Positions 20,478 to 29,741 of a stretch of 64,000 bases of DNA are shown in pieces. Position 1 is the first letter of the stretch; each line of letters starts with the position of its first letter. The notes under the pieces were generated by a model. It was not told the DNA's origin and ran no database searches. It saw only the letters and a list, made by a program, of their open reading frames with translations. The position numbers and the translations under genes are program-made. The DNA comes from Ramichloridium luteum (Eukaryota > Ascomycota > Dothideomycetes > Mycosphaerellales > Dissoconiaceae): the NCBI GenBank assembly GCA_002368545.1, contig MTSC01000054.1:62001-126000 (forward strand), in the 5' to 3' direction.

Positions 20478-21734
20478 ATGACCACCCCCCAACCCGCGCT
20501 CCCCGAACCCGCCTACCCGGAAATCGACTCCATGCTCTCCCGCAAATTCGGCAAAGAAGTCGCCAACTACTTCTCCGGTTCGCCGCTGAACCGGCTCGGG
20601 TTTCTACGGGGAGACCACGTCTTCCTGTCTCGGGCCGTCCAGCACCCTTCCACTTCTTTTCTCCTTTGCCGCGACCTGCAACCGCTCATCAAGCCGGATA
20701 CCAAGCCAGGCCAGGGCCAACTGCATTTCGTCTCCTACGAAGATGTCAAACCCGTCATTGGAACCGATCCCTTCGCGGAGCCCGAAGACGCCCGCATCGC
20801 CGCGTATGACTCCTCGACCTACATCCCACAGATGATCTTCCTGGGCCTGGACGAGAAGACCGCCGGCCAACCCGACACGCTCGAGTATCAAGGCCGAAAC
20901 CTGTACCGCGGCACGCCCTACTTCGCCGTCGACGTCACCCCGACCGGTGCGATCGCGGAAGCCTGCGAAGCACTCCTCGAGGCGCAGAAAGCGAAAGGCT
21001 TCGAAATTTCCAAGGGCCGCATGATGGACCTCACGGCCGCCGACGCGGCGATCTACGCCGAAGCGCGACAACTGCTCGACTGGAACGCGCGGAACCCGTT
21101 CTGCGCCGGCTGCGGCTCTCGCACTCTTTCCGTGAACGCGGGTTTCAAACGCACCTGTCCGACCGCGGACGCGGCGGGAGTTGCCAAGGAACGTCCCCCC
21201 TGCGCGACGCGCAAGGGCATTTCAAACCTTTCTTTCCCCCGCACCGACCCGACGGTCATCATGGCCGTGCTCAACGCCGCAGGCACCCACCTGCTCCTCG
21301 GCCGGCAGAGCCGGTGGCCGAAGTACTGGTTCTCCACCCTTGCCGGTTTCGCGGAGCCGGCGGAGTCCATTGAGGAGGCGGTGCGAAGGGAGGTGTACGA
21401 GGAATCCGGCGTGCTGGTGGGCCGGGTGGTGATTCATTCGACGCAGCCGTGGCCGTATCCGGCGAATTTGATGATTGGCGCGATTGGACAGGCGGTGCCC
21501 GGGAAGGGGGAGAAGATTGATCTGGGGAATGATCCAGAACTTGATGATGCGAGGTGGTTCCCGTTGGATGAAGTCAGGGAGGCGTTGGAAGTGGGAACGT
21601 CGGGTCTTGGGGAGGAGGCGGGACCGGGGTACAAAGAGGGTGGGTTGAGGTTGCCGCCGTCGACGGCGATTGCCAATCAGCTTATGACGGCGGTTGTGAA
21701 TGGGGTGTTTACGGGTGGCAATAGTAAGATCTAA
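20478..21734 (+). CDS. NPY1: NADH pyrophosphatase (NUDIX), NPY1/NUDT12-like
   Basis: Intronless, 418 residues. Domain order matches NudC-type enzymes: an N-terminal regulatory domain, a zinc ribbon with Cys at 209, 212, 227 and 242, then the Nudix fold. The Nudix box GFAEPAESIEEAVRREVYEESGV (about 290-312) fits GX5EX7REUXEEXGU. It is followed by STQPWPYPANLM, the NADH-pyrophosphatase signature (usual form SQPWPFPxS). The enzyme hydrolyses NADH to NMNH and AMP; eukaryotic relatives may also remove NAD caps from RNA. The C-terminus ends SKI, a possible type-1 peroxisomal signal, in line with peroxisomal yeast NPY1. It converges on the uL1m gene. Confidence 0.92.
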   Translation: MTTPQPALPEPAYPEIDSMLSRKFGKEVANYFSGSPLNRLGFLRGDHVFLSRAVQHPSTSFLLCRDLQPLIKPDTKPGQGQLHFVSYEDVKPVIGTDPFAEPEDARIAAYDSSTYIPQMIFLGLDEKTAGQPDTLEYQGRNLYRGTPYFAVDVTPTGAIAEACEALLEAQKAKGFEISKGRMMDLTAADAAIYAEARQLLDWNARNPFCAGCGSRTLSVNAGFKRTCPTADAAGVAKERPPCATRKGISNLSFPRTDPTVIMAVLNAAGTHLLLGRQSRWPKYWFSTLAGFAEPAESIEEAVRREVYEESGVLVGRVVIHSTQPWPYPANLMIGAIGQAVPGKGEKIDLGNDPELDDARWFPLDEVREALEVGTSGLGEEAGPGYKEGGLRLPPSTAIANQLMTAVVNGVFTGGNSKI

Positions 21735-21964
21735 CTTGGAAGGCCGGAGAAGAAGATGTCAGAGGTCCAGCGAGGCATATTGCATAGACGTGATGATAGT
21801 AGATGATTTTGACGTAAAAAACAGTTCTTGGTATAGAAATGCTATACGGAAGTCCCTTTCCTTTCCTGCGAATAATATACAGCTGGCTTATCCGAGTCAG
21901 TGCAACTCATATGAAAACAGACATCCATGAATATACACTTCCCTCCTCCTCGACCTCCATTCGC

Positions 21965-22981
21965 TTAGCTCGGCGTCGCCAACGCCTGCACGGACACACT
22001 CCCCTCAACAGCGAAATCCCCAGTCAAACTCATGCCCGGTCCATGAGTACTACTCAGCACAATCTCATGAATCTCCTTCGGCGTGCGATCGCTAATCGCA
22101 CCCATATCCTTCTTCATCCCATCGACCACTGCGCGAATATTCGCTGCCACTTGCTCCGGCGTGAACGCGAGCTGACCAACCGCCAACCGCACGGTACCAA
22201 ACCGCTCACGGTACTCCGTACCGCCCATCATATCGCGGACGGTGGCCGCAACATCCTTGACCACGGTTCCCATTTTCGAGCTCGGCATCAGGCCCCTCGG
22301 ACCCAGCACACGCGCCACGCCAGCGGAGTTCAGCTTGGCGACGGAGTCCACGTGGCAGATGGCGCGGTCGAAGTCGATCGTGCCGGCTTTGATGGCGGCG
22401 AAGACGTCCTCGTCGCCGACGATCGTGGCGCCGGCGGCCTTGGCCGCTTTCGCGGCCGCACTGTCCGGTGGGCAGATGACGCAGATTCGAAGGTCGGTTT
22501 TGACGGGGTGCGGCAGCCGCATGCGATTCCGCACAACGGCGCCGTTCTTCACGGTGCGTAGACGTACGTGGAGCTCGTATTTGGAGACTTGCGGCGGTTG
22601 GCCGACTTCGGCGGCGCGGAGGTATCTGTATTGAAATCAGTCTTTTGGCCTCATGATGTGGTGCTATTGTGAGAGAGGGAGGTAAACCTACCGCATCGCA
22701 TCCACCAGCGCAAACTGCTCCATCTCCTTCAAATCCGGCGTATCAAAACTCGTCTTGGCCTTCTTTTTCCGCGCCGATTTCGGCAGGTCTTTGCGTTTGT
22801 ATTTCTGCGCATTGGCGCTGTTGGCTCCGGTCGTCACGGATCGGGTTTGCGATGTCGTCTGATGGGAGAAGATTGTGGAAGGAAAGGTTGCTGTCGGTCG
22901 GGCGGCGCGGGCGGCCAGGGTGCTGGTGGATGAGGGAATGCTCAGCAGGCATGATGGACAGTACCGAAGTGATGAGGCCAT
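21965..22981 (-). CDS. MRPL1: mitochondrial large-subunit ribosomal protein uL1m
   Basis: Two exons, 22981-22692 and 22625-21965, with a 66-bp intron (22626-22691); 316 residues. The ATG at 22981 is the first that gives a mitochondrial presequence (MASSLRYCPS..., rich in Ser/Arg and lacking acids). The splice restores DAMRYLRAAEVG. The L1 fold follows: KTDLRICVICPP, GDEDVFAAIKAG, and the L1 signature region ARVLGPRGLMPSSKMGTVV with GPRGLMP intact, then a C-terminal RNA-binding lobe. uL1 binds the large rRNA in the L1 stalk and helps deacylated tRNA leave the E site. A Lys/Arg-rich linker (KYKRKDLPKSARKKKAK) follows the presequence. Confidence 0.92.
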
Positions 22982-23873
22982 CGTGGCAGTGGTTGTGGAT
23001 ATTGCCGCGTACACGGCGGTGATGTGCACCGAGATGGGAGACTTTGCTTTCAATGCCAGGTGAGTTTCCCTGAAGTTCGGTGGTGGATCAAAAGCGGAAG
23101 TCCGCAGTTCTTTAAAGTTTATGCCTCAGGCTTGAATTCGGGCCATCATCCCCGACTTCATGGTATTGCTCCAGTGGATGCCAGCATGAATCCTCGGACA
23201 GCGTCACATTGATTTGCACCTACTGTGAGACTACTTAATTCTCGTGACATTCATGAAGATAAAGATGACCCGAGGGAACATCCCGAGGGTCCATCGTCGG
23301 TGCGGCGTGAACGAGCCATAGCCCACGATATCCATGCGTGAAGTCAAGCCCTGCGATGGCTGAAACATGAGGACATTATTTTTGGTATACCAACAGCCAT
23401 TGTACTGTTGGTGCCGTCCGAAGCAGGGCGCTTCTCATCCAGTCGGTGAGGGTCCTCGCCAGCGCAGCGGTGCAGTCGCGCCTCCTGGCGCTGTGCCACA
23501 GCGACTGTGCCACGGATTTATGCCTTCCTCGCCATGCTTCTAGGCGGCCAGGAGAATCAACGTTGACAGGTGATTGATTCTGTGTGGAGGATGGAGTGAC
23601 TACGCCGCCGCCTCCTTCATGCTTGAATTATCACACGCACAGGCTTCAACGTGATCCCAAAAGGCTTCTGCAGGCTTGGCGAAAGCATGGGACGCCGCAA
23701 TGGGGGCTATATGCCCAACAAGGTCGTCAAAGGCTGTAATTCATATCATATGGGCGCTTGGACGTGATGCCATCGAAGCATAAAAGGATCTGGCTTGTCT
23801 CGACATCCTGCCATCAACAGATCGCCTTCTCCAACGACCTTTACGTTCGACTTCAACTCTACAACTAGCCACG
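22982..23873. other. intergenic region upstream of the GPI-protein gene
   Basis: About 890 bp with no gene recognised; it separates the divergent uL1m and GPI-protein genes. An ATAAAAG TATA-like word at 23780-23786 lies about 90 bp before the ATG at 23874, and a pyrimidine-rich leader follows it. Confidence 0.45.
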
Positions 23874-24641
23874 ATGGTTTTCAAGCAGCAATTGATCACG
23901 GTCGCCATCCTCGCGGTGTCTGTCGCAGCTCAAAATGGAGTAGCTAGCACAGGGACCATCAGTGCGTTCCTTCCCGCAGGCGTAACCGCCAGTGCAATGG
24001 AAGTTGATTGTCCCGCCACGACACTGGCGCTTGACTGTTGGGACTCGCCGCTTGATATTTGCTCCGAAGCCCGTGGTCTTGGCGTGTCAATTGTACGTTC
24101 CGAACCACCCCTTTCAATAAACCTGCGGCTAACAATTCCTCCCACTACGTAGGTCGACATGACGATCCAGCCGACCGGGTACGTGGCTTCGTGGATCACC
24201 GCTGGCCACGGCGGCGCCGCCGAGTACACCGAGGGCTGCGATTACCTTGGGCCCTACCCATCCTTCACGGCCAAGACCTGCTCGATGTCATCTTCCGTAG
24301 CTGCGCAAGGCTCCGTCCTCACGACTTCGGTCTCGACCCTCATCTCTTCGAAGTTGACGCAAAACCCAATTTTTATCGCCTCCGGCGCCCAAATCCTGCC
24401 CTCGCCCTCCTGCAAGATGACCGTGTCCTCGACTTCCGCGGCCTCCTCGTCATCCTTCTCCACTGGCACGTCCAAGCCAGCCTCCGCCGGCGCTGCGTCC
24501 GCGGCTGCGAACCCTACTGCCACGACAGGATCCTCTTCATCGTCGAAAGGCGCCGCCGCCGCCGCAACCGCTGTACCTGTGGTCTACAAGGTCCTGGTTC
24601 CGATTGGTGCGGTCGTCGCCGCTGGTGCGGCCTTCTTGTAG
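23874..24641 (+). CDS. GPI-anchored secreted Ser/Ala-rich protein
   Basis: Two exons, 23874-24092 and 24153-24641, with a 60-bp intron (24093-24152); 235 residues. Signal peptide at about 1-20 (FKQQLITVAILAVSVAAQ). The middle (to about residue 145) is a compact domain with paired Cys (VDCP, LDCW, DICS, EGCDY, KTCS, PSCK). It is followed by about 65 residues of Ser, Thr and Ala, and a hydrophobic tail (VYKVLVPIGAVVAAGAAFL) with no residues after it. This is the standard layout of a fungal GPI-anchored surface protein. The domain is not one I can name. Function in the cell wall or in adhesion is inferred only. Confidence 0.85.
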
Positions 24642-24804
24642 GAGACCGACGTCCGATATAACATTTTGATCGCACTCCGAACGGCATTTTGTCATCAGAT
24701 CGATTCAAGCATTGTATGGCGGAAGCTTTTGGTATCATAGAAAGTATTGCTCATCAACCTCGTTCACGCGCGAATTCGTCTTCTCTATATTTTCATATCG
24801 TATC

Positions 24805-26115
24805 CTACAGCCCTTCCACAAACTTCGCAACAGCTTGTGCCGCTTCTGCATGCAATTTCGGCAGTGTGCTCCTGAAGAGCAGATATGTGCAATGAATGAC
24901 ACCCGGAATTATCCTCTTCTCGGCCTTCACGCCCGCGCTCTGCAGCTTCTCAAAGTATGCGAGCCCTTCGTCTCGCACTGGATCCAGCTCGTCTCTGCCA
25001 TAATATCCCTCAGTGTGAGTCAATATATTTTGCATCCAAGGACTTACACGACAATCACATGCGGCGGAAGTCCCTCCACGTCCTCCACCGTGGCATTGTA
25101 CGGCCACGCGAGCGTATTCGTCCAATCGTTGAGCTGTGGCGTGTAATACCGCAAGGTATCGATCATACCGCTCGTCACCAACAGATACCCGTCATTCTGA
25201 GCCAAGCTGGGCAGTTGGGTCTGCTTCTGCTCGCGGGCCCAAGCGCAGGCGGCGCCGTTGATGTATGGCGCATCTGAGTCACAGACGCACTGTAAGCAAG
25301 TCTTCCACGAAACTGCTATCGTGATTACTCACGAGCATAAACCCCATCAATCCCCCCGCTCCACCCCTCCCGCTTCGCCTTCAACGCGACCGCGAGGGCG
25401 AAATTCCCGCCGCCGGATTCGCCCTGCACGATGACCTTGGAGATTCCGAGTTCCGCCTTGTGAGCAGAAACATATTTCACGGCCGAAGCACAGTCGTTGA
25501 GGCCAGCTGGGAAAGGGTTATAGCCTTTGGCCGTCCAGGCGTTGCGGAAGTCGACGACGATGACGATCAGGTTCTGTAGGGCGAGAGAGGTGGCCCAGCG
25601 GTCGTGGATCTGTGAGAAGTTGAGTCAGTTTCGAAAGGGGGGTTAGAAAGAGTCGGGGAGTTGCATACCCTGGATCTTGTATCGAGAAGGCACATGCCGC
25701 CTCCATGCTAGACAAAAAGGTCAGTCATCATCCCCTTGGTCTAAAAAATCGAAGGATTTCTCACGAAGTACACGACCGCCGGTACATGTCGCTCTACGGC
25801 CTCTGACTTCTTGAATACATGAAGCTTGATGTCATTCCCATCAACTCCAACGATCGAAATCGTTGTAACTGCTACCTTCGGCTCATCGGCATCTTCGGGC
25901 AAGTCGATGGGCAACACTTCGTAGAGTTGAGTGAAAGCATTGTGGTTCTTCTCCATTGCGGCGGTAAGCTTGTCGGGATCGGTACCGACGGGCTCACCTG
26001 CCTGTAACCCTGCTAATCCGAACGCTCGGAGCGCTTCAGCGAGCTCGGGTCGTATTCGGGGATCGTCGCCCGGTCCAACGGAGAAATTTCCGATCGATGT
26101 CGTTGAAGCGGCCAT
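24805..26115 (-). CDS. alpha/beta-hydrolase, HSL-type esterase/lipase
   Basis: Five exons: 26115-25765, 25707-25669, 25609-25333, 25273-25048 and 24994-24805. The four introns are 53-59 bp, and the product is 360 residues. The parts join into one enzyme: oxyanion motif HGGG at 118-121 (encoded at the start of a 39-bp exon), nucleophile elbow GESGGG with Ser195, acid block DELDPVRDEG across the last splice, and catalytic His in GVIHCTYLL near the end. These are the hallmarks of the hormone-sensitive-lipase family, which cleaves carboxylic esters. No signal peptide is seen, so it is probably cytosolic. It is followed on the same strand by the UNC-93-like carrier gene lying upstream. The ATG at 26115 is used because the frame further upstream has no ATG. 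Confidence 0.88.
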
Positions 26116-26403
26116 ATTGTAGGTGAGTATTCTTCTATCAATGGCGTTTTCCAATCGTTAATGGTAGTGAAAATGGTTCGAACTTTTAGAGGAAGGTATA
26201 TGTAGTTCTAGGCAATGATGACAAATGTTTTGCATCTGGGAGAAAGGAAATAAGCGAGAAGGATGCAGACTTATGCAGGTTCCTGTCAGCTTATGCTTAC
26301 ATAGGGTATCGGTGCATCGCATGCGATAAGAAAGCAAAATATGAGGCTCTGAAAATCATGATTCATGTCCCATGCTGACCAAATATATAGAGGTAGACTA
26401 CAA

Positions 26404-27846
26404 TCACTCCACCAGCCGACGATCATCGTCGGCATTCGGATCAACTCCGAGCTTCGCAGCTTCCAGCTGACGGAACCTGCGCACGACTTGCACCGTCGCC
26501 AAGTATCCAAATGGCAGCGCGATGAACCACAGAGCGGTGTTGATGCTCGCCGTCGCGATGAGCGCCGTCGGTACCGCTTGCACGCCGAATCCCACCGCCA
26601 CGCCCGCCGTTTCAATTCCTCTCAGCAATGACGAGTAGCGGATCTGATCACCTGGCGAGTCGGAAAGATTGCTTATGCACCAGTAATTGTAGTTCTCGAG
26701 CAGCGCAAGACTCGCCAGCTCCATCATGTAGAGTCCGAAGCCACGACCGAAGGTGCTCTGGTCGGACCAGTCCAAAACCGGGTTCGTGAAGCGGTACTCA
26801 TTCTGGATGATCACTGCCCAAATCCACGTCGCGCTATTGACCAACACAATGAAGGTGTACGTAGTCACAGCGCGAGTCTTGCGACTCGGCGTCCACGCAA
26901 CGTCGACTAGAAATCCTGCCAGCCAGGTCGAGAGGGACATGACGGGGCCGAACATGAAGCTGCCGAGCGCGCGCGACCGGACAGTGAAGTATGCCTCGAG
27001 GTAGGTGCCCGGGTAGGCTTGCATCCAGCCGAAGTACCAGAACAAAGGGATCATCAGGAGGATAGACTTGCTCCGAGCGAGCCGCCACATCTCCTTGCCT
27101 TCGTCGCGCAGCTTGATAGTTGATGTCGCTGGCAGAGATGTGCCGTCGCTCCGTCGGACTTGGTCAGGATTGGAGAGGAGCAGGGCGAAGAAGAAGCCTA
27201 AGCATTGCAATGCGATAAATACGAGGTACAGTTCGTATCCGACTGCACCGCGGTAGTTCGCATCGACGTTGAATGCGAGCGAAATCGAGCCTCCCAGCAA
27301 GTTTCCGCAGTTCCGAAAGGTAAACCACGTAGCGAGATAGCGGCCACGTTTGTGCGCCTCCGGGTATCCTGTTGCGATCGCGCCTTCCACGCTCCAGAAA
27401 AAGCCTGCACTGATGCCGCAAGCGATGGCGCCGACGTAGACGAACCACGTCGTACCGAATCGGTTGTTCACGTACAAGCCAGCGGCGTAGAGCGGATATC
27501 CGAGAGTTCCGACCGCGAGCGTCCATCGGAAGCCAATCAAGCTGGTCGCCCATGGCCCGGCGAAGCATGTCACCGTCATGAAGGCATAGGCGATCGCGTT
27601 GGCGGCATTGACGAGTTGCGGACTCTGGGAGCCGCCGACTCCGAGACCGTTGAGTGCGGTCCAGATGCCGGGCGCACTGAAAGCGCACAAGCCGACGATC
27701 AGAATCTGAAAGAGCGTACTGCGGAAGAAGGGGACCTTTGAGTATTCTGATACGACTTCTTCGGCCGCTCGGACATCTTGTGACACTGCTGCGTTCTCGG
27801 ATTGGCGGACGTTCACGTCGCCTTTGTTGACTGGAGAGGATGACAT
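26404..27846 (-). CDS. UNC-93-like major facilitator transporter
   Basis: Intronless, 480 residues, ATG at 27846. About 11-12 hydrophobic segments are visible, starting with TLFQILIVGLCAFSAPGIW near residue 45. The block AIACGISAGFFWSVEGAIATGYP, the following RGRYLATWFTFRNCGNLLGG and the WYFGWMQAYPGTYLEAYF block are typical of the fungal UNC-93/DUF895 branch of the MFS. These plasma-membrane proteins are presumed solute carriers; substrates are mostly unknown. It is divergent from the TauD/TfdA dioxygenase gene (about 700 bp apart) and in tandem with the esterase, so a joint role in uptake and breakdown of one compound is possible but inferred. Confidence 0.88.
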   Translation of the reverse strand: MSSSPVNKGDVNVRQSENAAVSQDVRAAEEVVSEYSKVPFFRSTLFQILIVGLCAFSAPGIWTALNGLGVGGSQSPQLVNAANAIAYAFMTVTCFAGPWATSLIGFRWTLAVGTLGYPLYAAGLYVNNRFGTTWFVYVGAIACGISAGFFWSVEGAIATGYPEAHKRGRYLATWFTFRNCGNLLGGSISLAFNVDANYRGAVGYELYLVFIALQCLGFFFALLLSNPDQVRRSDGTSLPATSTIKLRDEGKEMWRLARSKSILLMIPLFWYFGWMQAYPGTYLEAYFTVRSRALGSFMFGPVMSLSTWLAGFLVDVAWTPSRKTRAVTTYTFIVLVNSATWIWAVIIQNEYRFTNPVLDWSDQSTFGRGFGLYMMELASLALLENYNYWCISNLSDSPGDQIRYSSLLRGIETAGVAVGFGVQAVPTALIATASINTALWFIALPFGYLATVQVVRRFRQLEAAKLGVDPNADDDRRLVE

Positions 27847-28553
27847 CTTTCAACCTTGTCACCGCCAAAGATGAATCGTCATTAGCGGAAATCTCAAGCC
27901 TTGCCAAGCATCGGCGATGCTCATTCACAGACGACCGCTTTTTCAATAACGTTCGTGGGATAACATGAACGGTGATCGACGATAAGTGGTTCTTGGTGCT
28001 TATCGTGCTCGCCACATGGCACAGAAGCACGCAATTCAAAGCTTGCAACGATCTGCGAGTCCCGCAATCCCATCACTCGCAGGACGTCAATGAGCCTGCA
28101 ATCGAAATGCTCAGTCTTGGGCACACCAACAAGCAAGCGCAAATCTGGAATGCTGAGATCAAATGTCTCATAATTGCAGCAAAGAATACGTTATCGGCCG
28201 TGGACGATCCACGACGACTGAACATAACCCTAACACCGTAACCCCAACCACGTAACCCTAAAACCACATGCATCCATCTAAGTGATTGTGATGAACTTCG
28301 ACCATCGAGAATATGCGTGCAAATAGTTCCTTATGGTATCTGTCGCTCGGAAGGTGCTTCATGATCACAAATCGTTGCGGAAGTCATGTCGTTCGCGCGA
28401 CGACCCTTTGTCGAGCACGCCATCCGCCCAACCTCGAAAGACCCCACATGCCGTCAGCAGTGGCAAGCTCTGGGGGGAGCTGTATGATACTTAGAATGAT
28501 CATGTTATCATTGATATATCGAGCAGAACTGCTGCCAATAATCGATATCCAGA
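27847..28553. promoter_or_regulatory. shared divergent promoter region, MFS carrier / dioxygenase
   Basis: No gene recognised. It presumably holds both promoters. At 28221-28266 there is a degenerate telomere-like run with two CCCTAA words. Confidence 0.45.
28221..28266. repeat. degenerate telomere-like sequence
   Basis: Contains ATAACCCTAACACC, GTAACCCCAACC and GTAACCCTAAAACC in series, resembling a decayed (CCCTAA)n array. It is far too imperfect to be a functional telomere. Confidence 0.4.
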
Positions 28554-29741
28554 ATGGCAGCAACGCTGGCGATGAATGCAGCTGAGCCGCTGAAGACCTC
28601 CACGACGTCAGCGGTTTCCTTTGAGTCATTCGGGCTTCCCTCCAGGAATCAACGTCATCTCGGATCGCCTCACCCCGAAGGCACAGTTTCTCCGTTGGCC
28701 CTCCGGCCTGTAACATATGATAATGCTGAACCTGATCTCTCAACGATTGTGAACACGATCAAGAACCTGCAAGTCCAGGACGGCATCCTGACCAAGAAAC
28801 TCGCCGTCCATGGCTCGATCCTCTTCCGTGGCCTTCCCATCACCTCCGCCGCGGAGTTCAGCACCTTCGCCCATGCCTTCGGCTACCGTCCGCACGAGAT
28901 CATCGGGATCGTCGTCGACCGGCCCTTGCTCGCTCCGAATGTCGCCCCTGCAAACGAGGCGCCTCCGGAAGTGCTGATCTACAACCACAACGAGTCGCCG
29001 CAGGTCCCGCATGCGCCGAGCTACATCTTCTTCTATGCGCACAAAGCCGATCAGCAGAGCGGCGGAGAGACGCCGATTTCGTCTTCACTGGAGCTCTTCC
29101 ACCGCGTCCAGCTGGAGATCCCGGAATTCGTTGACGCTCTGAAGCAGAAAGGTATCCTGAGCCGGGTGACGTACAAAATCGATCGCCAGTACGCGGGTGG
29201 CTCGACGTTGCGGCAGGCATTCGGAAAGTTGATTGAGGATTCCGACGACGAGGCGACGCGGCAAAGGAAGATCGAAGCTCAGATCCGTCGGTATGGCCGC
29301 GGGAAGCACACGACGTGGCAGTGGACGGACGACGGAGTCGTTGTCACACATCGCTTGCCTGTGATCCGCACGCAGCCCGAGACGGGGCTCCCGACGCTCT
29401 TCACGAGCCTCGCGGCGTTCTACAAGAACAATACGGTCAACTCTTCAGTGCGGAAGAACGTGACACAGCAGCTCTTCGGCGACGGCACGCCGATCCCGGA
29501 GCATTACCTCCGGAAGCTGGCGGAGATCACGGATGAAATCCGCGTGCTGCATAAGTGGCAGCGAGGCGATGTGCTTGTGTTCGATAATATCATCGCGCAG
29601 CACGGCCGGGAGCCTTGGGTGGGTGAGCAGGCAGATCGTGTTGTGATGGCGAGCTTGTTCGATGGCGAAGAGGTTCCCGGAGCGTATGGTGAGGCGGAGT
29701 GGGCGCAGGTCGTGCGCGCTCTGGATGATGATGAGGTGTAG
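28554..29741 (+). CDS. TauD/TfdA-family Fe(II)/2-oxoglutarate dioxygenase
   Basis: Intronless, 395 residues. The family core is complete: metal ligands H145-x-E147 in YNHNESPQVPH, the GGETPI turn at about 170-175, distal His350 in DNIIAQHGREPW, and Arg362 to bind 2-oxoglutarate in ADRVVMASLF. The HxE form (Glu in place of Asp) is common in this fungal branch. Family members hydroxylate small substrates such as taurine, or catalyse steps in secondary metabolism, with oxygen and 2-oxoglutarate. No targeting signal is visible; it is probably cytosolic. The divergent MFS carrier suggests a substrate supply partner. A second ATG at codon 7 is an equally possible start. Confidence 0.9.
   Translation: MAATLAMNAAEPLKTSTTSAVSFESFGLPSRNQRHLGSPHPEGTVSPLALRPVTYDNAEPDLSTIVNTIKNLQVQDGILTKKLAVHGSILFRGLPITSAAEFSTFAHAFGYRPHEIIGIVVDRPLLAPNVAPANEAPPEVLIYNHNESPQVPHAPSYIFFYAHKADQQSGGETPISSSLELFHRVQLEIPEFVDALKQKGILSRVTYKIDRQYAGGSTLRQAFGKLIEDSDDEATRQRKIEAQIRRYGRGKHTTWQWTDDGVVVTHRLPVIRTQPETGLPTLFTSLAAFYKNNTVNSSVRKNVTQQLFGDGTPIPEHYLRKLAEITDEIRVLHKWQRGDVLVFDNIIAQHGREPWVGEQADRVVMASLFDGEEVPGAYGEAEWAQVVRALDDDEV

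Noticed and set aside
22982..23053. Upstream start for uL1m
   Set aside because: The upstream codon is TTG; the ATG at 22981 begins a standard mitochondrial presequence.
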